Positions 36,226 through 51,200 of a DNA stretch of 64,000 nt are shown in pieces. The position numbers were made by a program, and so were the translations under genes. The notes under the pieces are model-generated. The model did no database searches and was not told where the DNA came from. It was given only the letters and a program-made list of their open reading frames with translations. Numbering within the stretch: the first letter of the stretch is position 1; each line of letters starts with the position of its first letter. Source of the DNA: Parelaphostrongylus tenuis (Eukaryota; Nematoda; Chromadorea; Rhabditida; Metastrongylidae); contig JAHQIW010000854.1 in NCBI GenBank assembly GCA_019055375.1, forward strand, positions 1 to 64,000, given 5' to 3'.

Positions 36226-39200
36226 CTGTAAAAACAAGTGAACTGATTTTTTTAATCGTTCTCCTTCTCTCTCAAAAGTACTGATTTCCAAATTTTCCAG
36301 TGTTAAAGAATAATTCTTGATGAGAGGAAGGAATCCTTGATGTAAAACAAAATGTTAACTCAAAAAACAGCGAGTAACTAACTTGTTCATTAGAAAACAC
36401 GGCAGTGTGACCGCGTTATAATACAGCACGCCAGAGACGCTGCTCATTATAAGCAGCAAGGCTCCTTTAACAGGGATAAACTCCCATAATAGAAAAAATA
36501 TTACTTCAACTCCAACAGACAGCGCAACCTTGAATTTACATTGCTACACTTAATTCAGGAACTGGCAGTAAAGCGAAATACCTGTGTCGTGAGTCTCAGC
36601 TCCTCCTTAGATTGAGAAGATTTCAATTTGAATTTTAGAATCAGAAGCAGAAGAGGGTAAGCAATGACATTTACAATCATCACACCATAGTTGATCATCT
36701 GGTTAGCCCTTAAAGATAGTGTGATAGCATGAATAGTAATTTTGCTAAAAAAGTAACTGATTTTCAATGATTTGTTAAATCGCGGATATCACTGTCTACC
36801 ACAGTTTACTTGACACCTCGATGGCATGCCATTCTTAGACTTTCTGAAAGAAGATAGATATGCTCTCAGCACTTTCACATTTTGAAATTTAATGCTCGTT
36901 GTTTTCAACTATGACCCGGTAAGCACGAATGTGCTCTCGAATACCTTGAGACCGAAGTAGAACCTATTGGACCTTCCATACATATCTAGACGCCGAGTTT
37001 AGGAAGCAACGAAAGAGTAAGGTGGCTCCGTTTTTGTACTAAAAACTGTCTACACCACACTCAGTGTTCGAAAATTTTGAGAAAACCAACTTTTCATGTT
37101 CACGGGTCTCGTCGAAGCCTTTGTCATCCCTCAAATAAGTGGTACAACCTTAGAAGCGTAACTAGATAAACACGACTTCCAAAAGTATCGGACAAAGCAG
37201 CAACGAAGTCGTGAAGTATTGCGGTATTGAGTCCATTTGCCGCATAAGCAGGGATCAAAGCAGCTGGCTCTGGCTTCTACTATGTCGAAGGTAGTTCCAT
37301 TCCAACAACTGCATGACTGAGTGCCCATTGCAGTGCCATTTGCTTCTAGACCATACTTCCCCAATTACTACTCTACTGACAAATTTAATGTGTTTAGTGC
37401 TGTATGATGTCCTGTTCAATAATTCCCCACCCTCTTTTGACATCGTTAATGCATCATTCGCCATAACACTGTTGTTTGAATAGTACTACCTTTGTGAGAG
37501 CAATCTGGCTTTTAGCTACTTCTACTGAATTGTTGACATGCTTTTGACCGTTCGGCATCTCGACTCACTTATCAGAACAGGCCAACAACATATGGGATCC
37601 TATATCAGCTCCGCAAACTTAGTATTCCCGCGAGTATAAAGAATGCTTCTTATTTCTGCTCATCTGTTAACTGCCTATCAAACTGCTCTTAACTAATTTC
37701 ATTCTATCTAAGTAAAGCACTGTTCTAAATGCCACTTGTTGCTCATTACACATTTCGTCGATAGTTCAGGAACCTGCACCTCATTACACTTCACAAATAT
37801 ATAGAAGCCTGCTTCTCTACTTGTGCAACTGTATGTCATTAAAATTTTCAACTATTCATCGTTTGATATTTGTCTAAATTCCATGTGCGCTCACTGATTT
37901 CGTTACATTATCACGTCATTATTACTGTTTTATATTATTTCATGACTGTTTGAATGCCCACGTTTCAACCTCGACTACGGCAGCAAAAGGAAGTCGGAGT
38001 AGCAAAGAAGAGAACATGACTCTTCCACTTTCAATTAACCACTACAAAAGTAGGAAACAACGAAAAAATTCACCGATAAAGAAGAAGTGTATACGGTAAC
38101 GCCAACAACACAACGTAAGAGTTGTGTTCTGGAACATATGCCAAACCGGCATACGGAGACAGACATAAAGCAAGCATAGCAAGATACATTAAGGAAGCCA
38201 AAAGAAAGGAGGCCTGCAATAAAAATGATCAGATTGATCAAAAATCTATTTGAGAGAAGTGCACGTTTTACGTGCATGCTTTTTGTGCCTTTCCACTTCT
38301 TCTGGAACCAGTTATAACTCCATAAGTCTTGTGGATTAAGGTTACAGTGTTATTTGTCATTGCTTGCAGATAGTGATGCATTTGAAAAAAGAGCTCAAAT
38401 TTCTTACGAGCGACTATGTGTCAACATTGACATTGTTTAAAACTCACACTTTTTCATGCCATCACTTTTTCTTCTACACAGTTGTGACGATCTGTCAGCA
38501 AGCAACCGTCAGCATTTTGTCCTGAGAGCCAATATTGAGACTGAGCCCAGTCACTCGTTGACAGATATTGGATATTTTAATTCAAGGGTGAATTTCTTAG
38601 TGTTCATCAATCTCTGAGAGATGCGTCATGCATTCGCCTTCAATTTTTAACCTCATTTGAGGTGATTGAATGCATATCTGGCTTGTACATGACTCGCGGT
38701 CCTACCGCTGATCGAGTCAAAGCGCTTATCCTTTCAAACAAGTTTGATACCATTTGGAACTTCAATGGGAAGGATAGCTTGGTGCCATGAACGGGAGACT
38801 GAACCATCGATTTTGTGTTTCACGCAAACCACTTTTAACCCCTGCGCCACATGCGCTCCATATACGTACTTGATGCAAATCCATATTTAACTCCTTGACG
38901 ACCAGTTGAAATTTTGGCACGGCACGCGACGTGATCGCGCGGCGATCACGATCTACAATCACTTTGCAACAGTCGTCTAATGAAATTTCTACTTTTATTG
39001 TCACTATAAGGATTTTGATCGCGAGCAAGTCATAGGAGGAGATAATAGGTGGGAAAAAAGTTCTGAGAAAAAAACGCTTGAAACCTTTTTGGGTGTCGGC
39101 AATTTTTGTGTTTTTGGGCTCATTTGAAAGCCTCTCTTCTCCCGCGTTGATTGGTACATAATTTATTTGCTCATTTCAAGATGGAGTTAACAAGCGAGCA

Positions 39201-42200
39201 AATTAGGTTGTTGATAATGCACGAATGGCTGCTGGGTTCAAATTCACAGTGGCAAGTGAACGTATCAATCTGGCTTGGGGCGAAGACACGGTTGGCAAAA
39301 GTTATTGAAATTATCTATTTTATCAAATAGTTATCTAACCAATCGATTAAATAAACGACTATTACTAATTTATCTATTAGTTTTGCCTTTGTTAGGGTGT
39401 AATAGGTGCAATGCTTGTTTTTTTTTTGTTTTACAAATGTCTTACAAGCATTATATCAGAACTTTTTCAACAATCTATCAGAGGAGGGGTTATTAACGTT
39501 GTTTGCAGCAGGAAAAGTGCCGATCCTCCTCTCTAGAACCGAGCGTTCCAAGGGAAAGCTACAGAGTCACAAAAAGTGGGGCTGAGAATAGTTATTCAAA
39601 ATTTTTAATTGCCTTGTTCATATTCATTCATATTTCGATGATATCCATCTATCATTCATTACGTCAGCCACAAATGACTTTGATACATTATGGTGAATGA
39701 ATAAGTAGTCGAATAATTGAATGTGTTATCATTTTTATGTCTATAATCAAATTTTAGGACATAAATGTATTGTTTGATATCTTCTGAGTTCATAAACATG
39801 TTTCTCACACATAATGTGCGCATAAAGGATAAAAGGATAAAGCTCTCGGCGTTGATCAGTCCCTGAGGGATGCGCCATGCATTCGACTTCAATTTTTAAC
39901 TTCGTTTGAGGTGATTGAATGCATATCTGTCCTTTACACTGACTCGCGGAGGCCTCCCGCTGAACCGAGTCAGCGTTGCTTATCCTCCCAGACAAGTCTG
40001 AGACCTGTCTGGTACCAATTTACCGACCCCGGAGGGATGGATGGCTTGGTGAGCCATGAGCGCGAGATCGAACCACTGACCTCATGTGCGACGCAGGGCA
40101 CCTCTAACCACTGCGCCACATGCGCTCTAATGTGCGCATTATATGCATATATATATATATATAATATACTTGTGTGTACGATCTGGTATGAGATTTAGTT
40201 TACTGCTGTGGAAGTTGTTATACATTTTTTTTGAGCTTAAATCATTCTTTTTTGGAATTATATTGAATGTTTTTTGGGGGTTTCAAAAACAGTCGATCTT
40301 TTGATATCATAAGTCTATTGAAAAAGCAGGAAGTACATTGCAGATGTACTTCTCTACGGAAGTGCTCTCAAATTTGTTCAAGGCAAACTCTGTCGATGCT
40401 TTTTCTGGCTGGCACACTAAAAAATTCCCTTAATATATGCTTTACAAGTTACATGTTGTGGAAAATGCTTTCGAGTCAACTTCTCATTAAATGGGCGATA
40501 GGAATGCACAATGAGAATTGAAAGTATGGTTTTCCCAAGGATATACTTTGCGACTTAAAAGGTGGGATTACTGGAAGACCTGAGCATTGCCCATGGAAAA
40601 AATACGTTTTATCAATAATTAATCTATCCTTTCGTAACAATAAATTTGCTCTAAATCAAAATAAATTCCAAAATTATTGTCCAAACTGCATAAGTCCCAA
40701 AAATGCCAGTGTAAATTCCAGGCAAAGGACTACCTAGTCCAAAAGGCTTATTTTCATTTATTACAACACAATAAGACGTTTTTTTCTATAAATTGAGCCT
40801 AACACAAGAATCCTCATTCCTTAAGCTATTGATTGATTACTAAATGTCTAGTAGAAAGTTCTTTTAGGTAAGAAAGGCGAGGAAAGAAGAGAACATTTCA
40901 CAGAATGTAACTGCAGTTTGCATAGTTCATAATGAAAAGTGGGAATTTGTCGGCCAGCTAGGTTTTTTTTCTACTAAAAAGAAGTCTACAATTGTGAAAT
41001 ATAATATTACAGCTGAAAATATGCTTCCTTTTATCACAATGTGGCTTTCTCGTTGAAAGTAGATATTTCGACACAAGGCAGTTCTCTTCACCATAAGACC
41101 ATTTATAGAAGTCTCATCTGTAATATTCCATCAAAATCGAAGTTTATCAGGATCAAAACTTACGATATCCAAAAATTTGCTGCAAAGACGTAACAGCTTA
41201 CTCCAAAAGCAAAACGTAATTCCCTTGTCAGTCATACAATACAATATTTATACATTTATAGTAACATTATAATATAAAGGTCATAGCAACATTCATACTT
41301 TTAGCAACTAAGCTTATTGCTAAAATCTCCAGTTGTCAAGCTACTGAATGATTACTCATAACCTGACGAAGAAGCTCCTTTTGGAAAAGGAAGAAAATCC
41401 GAGCACTTTTCACATAAATGCAACCGCAACCACGCCATTCGTGATTAAAAGTGTAAGCTTTCAAGGCAATAGTAAAGAGAAAATACGTTTATAGAAGCCC
41501 TTCCAATGATAGTCTAATTTTTCATCACGATAACACCAAAAAATCCACTATAGAACTGTAACAACGCACTTCGAGAGCAAAACTATATCTTTTTTTTCAT
41601 AAGAGACTGTAATTTAGAAGTCCTTCAACAAATTAACCTTACCGTGAGGTCGGCATCTTTCAAGCTATCAAAGGCTACAAAAATATGCATTCTAAAGATA
41701 TGGCTCTTTCGTCAAATCATAAAATGTATTTCCGGCAGACGAACGTTTCCTTTATCAAAAAGCCCTCTGTAGAAGTCTCTTTTGTGATCTTTTATCACTT
41801 TATGCTGATAATGTGCCCTCAGAACCTCAATTAAGAAATAATTTTCTATTTCCATAGAAGCATGTGATGATACGATCCAGCCGCTTCTCGCCGCGAGCCG
41901 CGCGAGGCAGTTGACCGCTTCAGTGTTGGTATGATCTTACAAATAATATCCAATAGTAATGAGTGATGTGCAAAACATCGAACGTTGGATGGAATTCGAA
42001 CCTGCAATTCACTCTTTTCGGGGACATGTCGAAGAAAGAGTGATGGCATAACCAGCGCCGGTATTGCAGTGGGGGACGCGTCCCTGGAAAGAGTGAAATG
42101 CGAGTCCGGGTCCCAATCGACAAGTTCTGAAGAGAAAAGGATCTTTCAAAAGCTCATAAAGAAGAAGACACATCGAGTTACAAAATAATATTACGCAAAT

Positions 42201-45200
42201 GCACTATTGTATAGAAATTGATTAGGTCACTCAATCACTCAAAAGGGTAATAGTCCAGTGAAGCTATGCATACGAGAGAAATAACATGCACAGGCTAGAC
42301 CAGCTTCCAAATTCACATCATATGTCCTGATCCGATCACTTCTTTCACCTTTCCATGATTGGCCTCATCTAGCGCTCTGCACGATAGACCGAGATCGTTT
42401 GCAATAAATTGAAACTAAACCTTAGTCCAACATAGCTGTCAGACTGAGTTAGGTCCAATTCTAAATCACGTCTTTTCCAAGAGAAAACTTCACCGTGTAT
42501 CACGTGTCGCCCAGTTGATCGTCGAGTGACTCGAGCTGGCACCAGCAACACCCCCTGTTATACTCTATTGCGTGCATGAGTAGCCTAGTGAGTTTTCCTC
42601 ACTCTAAGGATTCGTTGAGCATCACACTTTCTTCTAGGCTTTTCGTGAAGAAATCGGACATTTGATATGCTGTTGGTTTTCCTGTTGGGCCTTCGATATC
42701 TGGAGGAATCCAGCCAGTAACGGCTCTCGTCCATCAGTTGCCGTAATAAACGCGTTACCTGCTCGGCCCATCTTATTTCGATAACCTGGGATACGTAGCG
42801 GCATCGTCGACTTTCTATCGATGACATAGGATCACAACTTCGCACCTTTTCTCTCACTGTCAAGATACGGGAAACACTAGCATCGACTTTTCGACAACGC
42901 GTTCATTGATACCAAGTGATCATCCATCCTGTTTACGTAGCGACCGAAATTCTGGTGCATACTTTAGGGCAGGGTGAATCGTGGGGTCGAAAAAATGGGT
43001 ACGGAATCGGATCTTCTTTGTCCTCTTCACTGCATCCTCGATGCTCGCGAAAAATTCCCTCTTACCTATTGCTTTACTTTGGGGCTAGGTCTATCACCAG
43101 AACATACTGAGATTTTCATTTCGTTGAGCGTTGATGGGCATTCGAAACCTATTTCTCGTAAAAATTGTTTCCGTTAGATTTAGTTGAAGAGCAGCCTTTC
43201 CACAGGCGTTCCCGAAATCGGTTAACATTCGTTCCGCTTGGCTGATGTTTGGAGTGATGAGGGCGATAACATCAGCGAAGCGAAGATGCTTTGATTGTCG
43301 GTCGTCAATTTTACCACTCTCATATCGCCCCATTCTAATGCCCGCATGATGGCAGCGAATAATTTTGGCGAATTTGTATCCCCTTGTACAACTCCCCTCC
43401 GTACTTCGATGGTTATATTGTCGTAGAATGGCGACATTTTGATCGCAAAATCTTTATATAGCCCACGAAACATCGTTATGTACCGAGTAGCGACGCCCTG
43501 GTTATTCAGAGCCCCTGTAACCTCCTACGTTTCCACTGAAACAAAGGCTTTCTTCAAATTGATAAGGAAAAGACAGAGCGATATTTTATACTTTCTTGGA
43601 GCTTCTAAGGCTTGTGATCATGTGAATGTGGTCTATGGTACTAAATCCTTTTCGGAACCCTCCTCGTTTGCATGGCTGTTCTTTGTGCAATGTTCCGTCA
43701 ATCTTTAGGATAACTCGAGTGAGGAGAAGCAGATAACGGGCAGCAAACAGGACGACAAATGCCTATATCGTGAAGGTCTCCCTTTTTGAACAACAACACG
43801 GTCTTGCTGGTTTTCCAATGTTCGGAAATCTTGTATCTTCCACAAAGCTAGTGAAGAGCCGAGCCAGGGTGTTGATGAGATTTGGTGGTAGATTTTCCTG
43901 GAATTCTGGTCTATTCCTGTGTGGACTAGGTGTTGCTCTGTTCTTCACCAACGATATAGCAGGTCGAATTTCGGAAGGGAGGACCGGTGGAACGACAAAT
44001 TTATCCTCTTTCAATTCATATGACAATGAGAGGACATAGATAGTGAAGAGATTGAGTAGTAATGGTGGATGATTTTTTCCACTGCTTTCTAGAAGCTGTA
44101 GATGTCCCATCAAGACGTTGGAGTGTAGTCATCTTGGTTATGTAATTGGCAAAGCATTGCTGGGCTTTGCGAATGTTCTTCCTAGCTTCTGCAACCTTGG
44201 CCAGAAGTGCTGTTCGTCTCTTTTTGCGGTCTTCTTTAACCACTTCTATGCAGCGTAACGCAAGTTCGGAGGCGAGGCTGCGATTGCTTGTAGCTTGTGC
44301 GGTTCCACGTTGACGTTGACGTATCATCTGGAGAGTTTGCGGAGACAAGAGTTTCTTCGTAACTATAGGACTCTCGGCTTTCATAGCGCTAACGAGGAGA
44401 TGTGGAATAAGCCGGTCGTATTTTTCGTCAATGTGGTCAGCAACGGTGTCTTACCCAATAGCCGAATAAAGACTTCATTGCGTCTCGGTTTATGGTGACT
44501 CTGGGACTTCATTGTTCAAATTCATGGGCTTTCTCTCCTTTATGCAAAAGATGGAACGTCGCGCAAATGAGACGGCGGTCTCTTCCCTTACAGAACTTAA
44601 AAACTACATCGACATCGGTCAGGCAGACCCTTCAATTTACCAAGATGTGGTCTGTTTCTCTATGGCATTCTCCATCACAGCTAAGAGTGAGGCTTCTGGA
44701 ATTGTGTTATCAGGATGGTTTTGGTTGTCACGATAGACTCAGATAGCTTGTCTCCCTATTTGTTCCATTCTTGTCAGTGAGTTCCAAAAAGACGTTCTTC
44801 AGGCGCTCTTCTGGGTCCGATTTTCGCGTTAAGATATCCTACGAAGACCTTGGAAAATGTATGGTCTTAAAAAGTTTTCAATGCCTCATAAAACGCTTCG
44901 GCTTCGTCTTCGTCATGTTGGTGTGTAGGCAACGAAGATGGTCAAAGCCAGCATTGATCATGGTTGTAACCACAATCATCGGATCCGGATTGTTAGGTGC
45001 TCGAATGAATTGATGTTTATGGTCAAATCCGATCAGACCAGAATGTCGCCACCGACACCTCTGCGATAGCTTTTTGGGAGAAACAGTTTCTCTCTAGTGT
45101 CATAAACAGCGGTAATAGAAGGCGTCATCTCGTCTCAGTCAAGCCAACGAGGTCTTACTGATCCTTTCTGCTTGCATTAATAGATCATCTACAGCAGATT

Positions 45201-48200
45201 CGTATGCGAGTGTTCGTGCGTCATAGGCGAAGATCGTCACTTTAGCCCTCTTCGATTTTGGCACCCGAGTTCGCTCCTGAGATTTTAGCAGCCTCTCTGT
45301 ACTCGTCCTATTCTACGCTGCCACACCGGAAGTTTTACCGTGGCCACGGGAATGAGGCCCATGATTATTGCTGTTTTCAGCGTTCTTGTATCCGACGTAT
45401 AGGCTGTAGGCTCTAAATGTGGGGCATGGTATTCATAAGAAGCTTGCCACTTTCTGTCGGAGGAGCGGAAGGAGCTTTTCGCTGGATGCCGCTCCTAACC
45501 GACTTCCACGTACTTCCCAGCCGCTTGATTGCAGGATTTTGGCGGATTTGGCTGTAGAAGTAAAAGTCTGCCAAATCGCAGCTACAGAAGCAGAGAGCTC
45601 ATCCCCTGATTCCACCTGCATTTCTGGGAAGCACACGGCCACTTTTTGTTCGCGTTTAATTTTCCTATCTGCCACCTAGGGACGCGCCACGCTCCCACGC
45701 GGGTAGCAGGGCGGGATCCCTCAAAGAGGTAGGTGCATGAAGAGATCACTGAAGAACCCAAAAGTAATTCATTAAAGGAGCTATTAATGTGTAAGCCGCT
45801 ATAGTGCTTAGTGCTCTATTGTAATAGCTTCTGTTTATGCTGAGGAAGTTCTTCAGAGGGAGAACTAAAATGTTATCAGATGAAAATGGGCTGTTAAGAA
45901 CTTCATGGGTAAATTTTGTGCGACCTAAAAAAAGTGGTTGTTTCGGTTAAAATCCTTTCTGTTTCGTGTCACGCAACGAAGTGTGAAGGCAGATAAAGGT
46001 GTTCCGCAATATACACGCTGATCTTTTTCCGCTCTCAGGCTTACCCTGCTCCTATTAGGACCTATCGGGATCAGTAAAGTGTTAACAAAGAAGCCCTGTA
46101 GCACGGACTCCATACATCGACACGTTACCGCAAGCAATGGCTCAAATGTGTCCCTAATATGCTCTGATGATGCTCAATGAAGTTGAATGAATAGCGACTC
46201 CAATAGAATCTATTGGTGCATTCCCTCTACTGTTGAAGAACTTTGCACCTAGTTGTTCTGCATGAACTCAAAGAACTACTCAAAAAAGCAACTCTCCATG
46301 AACAAACATCAGTTATGGAAGAGAAGTTTTGGCAATCAAATAATATTCCTTCCTATTTAACCATCTTAGCGACAGTATGATGTTGCAAATAAACTCACTG
46401 ATGTAGAGTGATGAACAAAACATTTGCATCAAGCCGGACTGGAGCCCGCTCACAGATTCCGGGGGGCTCGTGCTCTATCCCTTGCACCACCGACGTCTCT
46501 TTGACAATTCTCTTTCTACCAATATCTGTATGACTGATTTAATTCGATAGCGACTACCTGGATCAACCGCTGACGATTGGTTGCTGACAGACAGATGAGT
46601 TGTAGCATAGAAAGAATGATGTCAAAACAAGAGTTGGCGGTGCAAGTTATAGAGCACCAGCCCCCGGAATGGATGGAATGTGGATTCAAGTTCCGCCTGT
46701 TTTGCACATCACTCTGCGTCAATGTGTATGAATTTAGTACTGTGTTGCAACACACCACGGTGCACGTCGTCCAGTTGGTGACACATGCATATAGCTTACA
46801 TGGGCAAATTATACGTGAACTACGGTTGAAAACTGATTCCCGCCAGCTCTGTTATGTCAAAGGTAAAATGTGCAACGATTTCGAAAGAAGGGACTGACAG
46901 AAGTTCGTGTTTAGCACCATCAATTTCAGAACATCGAGATATCTGTTTGAACCTTTGAGATTTAATCTGCGAATTAAGGTAGCTCAATTTTGGTTGTAAC
47001 TCTCGGCGTTGATGAATTTCTGAAGGATACACTGTGTGTTCTATTTCACTACATATCGTTAGCTGGTCAAATGCATATCCTGACTGTAGCCTACGGTGGC
47101 CCAATTTTCATTTCAGTATTGTTGTCTCCCTCACCATCATGAACTTGTCGCTGATTTGCCAACCCTGGAGCGATGAACAATCGCAGCACCTCATTTCGCT
47201 AGATTTAAACAGTGATCACATGAGCTTACAATATATCTCTTTATACTACGCTAAGGTAGCCTACTTTTGATCGTTACTCTTAATTTTTTCCGTATTTATA
47301 TTATTCAGCAAAGTTAATGAAAAACATTTCAAAGTTGTGATATTTTTATGAAAAACTAAGCGCCGTGGCCCAGTGGTTGTGATACTCGTTGCGCAAGCAT
47401 GGAGCCGAGCTCTATCTCTCAACACTTCCCGGTAGTCAATAAGCACGCCCTATGATACACCACGGCCAGGCTATCCTTGAGATTGCAAGGAAACATACTC
47501 GTCCTGTACTCTACGTCATTCAAGAAGACGTAAAACGAATTGAATACTAGAAGTACTGGCATTCGCTCAACAAAAATTGTGATGAAGGGTCGTGTAAATA
47601 AACAAAATAAATGAATAATGGCATGATGAACACCTGCAATTTCCTGTATTTAAAAGCTTTCTCTTTTTACACCCCTACAGCGGCCCTAGTTGTGCACTGA
47701 TTGATCCAATTCTTGAATAAATGCAAACTCCACATGCTATCAGCAGTTTTTGACCAGTGATCTGATACGTGGTTGCCATAAAAATATTCGGCAGAAATTT
47801 TCTTAACAAATCCCAAGACCGACTGTCTATTGACCTCAACATGCTTCAATAAATCCTAATTTTCTTCTTGGGACCAACCACGAGGTGTTACATTTATCTT
47901 TATTCAACCGCTGAAGTTTCGGCAGGTCGCCTTCTTCAGAGCTTAGAAAGGTCGAGTTTTTTTTGCAACCCAATCAGTCAAACACCTCCGTTACTCTTTT
48001 AAAAAATTTCTTGATAAATACTTGTATCATTTGCCGTCCCGCTCTGCCGAATGACTCGAGCAAACACGGATAATATTTTCATTATACCCTCTCGCATGCG
48101 AGTGTAGCCCAGTGTGTCCTCCTCGCTTCAGGATTTCTTTGGGCGTTATATTTTCTCCTAGTTTTTTTTGTGAAGATATCGGACCATCAGGTCGGTGGTC

Positions 48201-51200
48201 TTCCTGTAGAGCACTTGATATTCTGTGGGATCCAGTCGCTGACGGCTCTCGCTCAAAGCTTGTCGTTAAAGTGCATCACGTGTCCGGGCCCACTTATTGT
48301 CGATATCCTGGCGTGTGGATCTATGTTTGATCTTCGATTACTGATGCAAGTCGGTACTTCGAATCCTTTCTCTCATTTGTGAGATACACGATGCTCCTAG
48401 CATCGACTTTTCGTCTGCGCGTTCATTAACGCCAAGTGATCCTTCATTGTGCATATGTAGCGATCGGATTTCTGCTGCATACGTTAGGGTAGGGACGATC
48501 GTTTAGTAGGAAAGGTGGGCACAAAATCAGATGTTTATCGTCCTCAGTGCTCTTGAGTGCTTCACACGCCGCTCACTTCCTCCCGCTTAACTCTGGAGTT
48601 AGATCGTTCATCATGTTGACTTTACGACTTAGACATAGGTGGAGCATTCGGGGACATTTACTTCTCTGATCATGAATAGAGCATTCAAAACTCATTATTC
48701 CTCATAAATATCATTTTCGTTAAATTTAGTAGGAGACCAATCTTTAAATGTTTTTCAGACGTTCTTCTATGTCTGATTTTTGCGTTAAAATTCTTCAGTG
48801 ATGATTGTGAAGAATTTGTAGTTTTTCAAAAAGATTTCCCTCGTCAATAGCATTTTCCAAGAAATAGTCCTTCTCCAGTGTCATGGACAGCGTGAAATGG
48901 GTGGCGTCTTCCGTTTCGACCAGGCCGATAATGTCGTACCTAATCATTCCTGCTTTTTTTGTTGGCCCTTCACAAAAAGATTGTATGCAGGTATGCGCGT
49001 GTATAGGTGCAGATTGTCACTTTAGTCCATTTCGAATTTAGTAACCTAGTTCGGCTCTAAAATTTGGCAGCCTACTCGCACTCGTCCAACTCCGCTCCGT
49101 ATCGAGAATCCCTTGGGGTGAGGGGTGTCGGCAAAGTCGATCTTTCCTCTTTGCAATAAATGCTGCGGCGACCGGTCGCACTTCCCTCCTCATGCGGCAC
49201 GAGCCACGTTTAAAAGGGGAGAAACCTCTAGCACATACGGCGCTACGACATACGAGAGGGCTGAATAGCTGCACTTGGCAACTAACTCGACATTTTACGA
49301 TAATTGTTGCTTTAATCGTTGTCGTTCGTGTCGTTCGTAACATTGTGCATTACTGTTTCGTCGTAGTTTTCATTGAATAACGTTGTCGTTGCTGTTGTCT
49401 TTATCAGTTGTTCAAGAACGTCGTCGTTTTTGTCATCGTTGTTCGCCTTTTAATAATGTTACCATGTGTACGTCATTATTTGTCGTTTTCATAAAGTCGT
49501 CGTACTGTCATCATACATATCTTTCGCTCTTTACCGTGCTTACTCTTTAACGTAACGCAGACTGTACTGTAGTTCATTATTCACTATAATTCACTCTTTA
49601 TTGTCTCCATATAATAATTATTCATTGTATTACTCACTCGTTGACGGTCGACAATTAAACCATCTTCGCTTTGCTGACGATATCGTTCTCATAACACCAA
49701 ACATCAGCCAAGCGGAACGAATGTTGACTGATTTCGACAACGCCTGTGGAAAGATCGGTCTTCAACTGAATCTAACGAAAACAATGTTCATGAGGAACGG
49801 ATGGGTTTCTAATGCCCCATTCACGCTCAACGGAACGACAATTTCCGAATGCTCCAGTTACATCTATCTAGGTCGTGAAATCAACATGATGAACGACCTA
49901 GCCCCAGAGTTGAGCAGGAGGAAACGAGCGGCTTGGGGAACGTTTAAGAGCATCGAAGATGTAGTGAAGAGGACAAAGAACATCCGACTCCGTGCCCACC
50001 TTTTCGACTCGACAATTATCCCTGCCCTAACGTATGCAGCAGAAACCTGGTCGCTACGTAAGCAGGATGAAAGATCACTTGCCGTTATCGAACGCGCAGT
50101 CGAAAGGTCGATGCTACGAGTATCTCGTATTTCGCAAATGAGACAAAGGATCCGAACTTCCGACCTACGTCAACGATCGAAAATCAGAGACGCCGTTCTA
50201 CACGCCAGGATATCAAAAATAAGGTGGGCCGGACACGTGATGCGCTTCAACGACAACCGATGGACGAGAGCCGTTACCGACTGGATTCCTCGGGACGTCA
50301 AGCGCTCTAAAGGAAGACCACTGACCCGTTGGTCCGATTTCTTCACGAAAGCGATGGAAGAAAGATATGATGCTCAGCGAATTCCTAGAGCAAGGAGGAC
50401 CCACTGGGCTACTCTTGCACGCGATAGGGAAAAATGGAAGAGTTGCTGGTACCTGCTCGAGTCACTCGACGATCAACGGGACGACAGGTGATACAGGTGA
50501 TTACTCACTCGTTACTGGCCGATACCATTTCGCACTGTCATTAGTATTTGCCGTACTTTTTAATAATGTCCTTATGTAAATAAAGGTTCAGTTACCGAAA
50601 TTTGAGGTACACTTTAGCGTAGCAAATACAACAATCCACTGGACCACTACTTTGAGAGGACTGAAGCATATTTCGGTTCTTGCCCATTATGAGACAACAA
50701 ATGATTATTCAACCCGATTTGCCGGACAAGAACTTTTTCTTGAAGTGTTAGTAATTACTCAAAAGCTTATCGTGCGTCCGGTTCTCTGAAGACCCTTTTA
50801 TAACGATGTAAAGGAAAAGGAAATTATGTTGCACATCAGCTGCGCAATCCTGCTATCACTTCGCTGGAAGCAAGAAAAGCACATGGAAGTGTAAACTGTG
50901 GTAGAGTCAAGCGTTTATTCTGGAGCTTTTTTGAAGCGCAGAGGCGATTCCTGACTGAATACCAAACTCAGCACTTTCACGTTAGAAAGTCGATCGATTA
51001 TCGCGTCAGCTTCCGTTTTCGCCTCACTTCTCCGCATTTTGTGAATTGGCCAAAGAGCACATAATTAGGTGTGTGAAGCTATGCTATTTTCCCTGGTACA
51101 CTGCAGAAAAACGGTCTTTCCAGAAAAGCACAGCGTTGGAAACACTGGACTTTACGTATTGAATGATTACTATTAGTTTGAAGAGCACAATATAAGCGAG

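Noticed and set aside
36810..36843. 34-base micro-exon with good splice signals in the serpentine receptor
   Set aside because: The TM4 exon (38213-38074) joins the TM5 exon directly in phase. Including the micro-exon breaks the phase.
37131..37464. Overlapping minus-strand frames with Cys and Trp richness
   Set aside because: Frames break, no splice logic links them to the receptor, and no family is recognised.
40141..40167. AT dinucleotide run
   Set aside because: An ordinary microsatellite adjacent to the SINE target duplication; nothing further to support.
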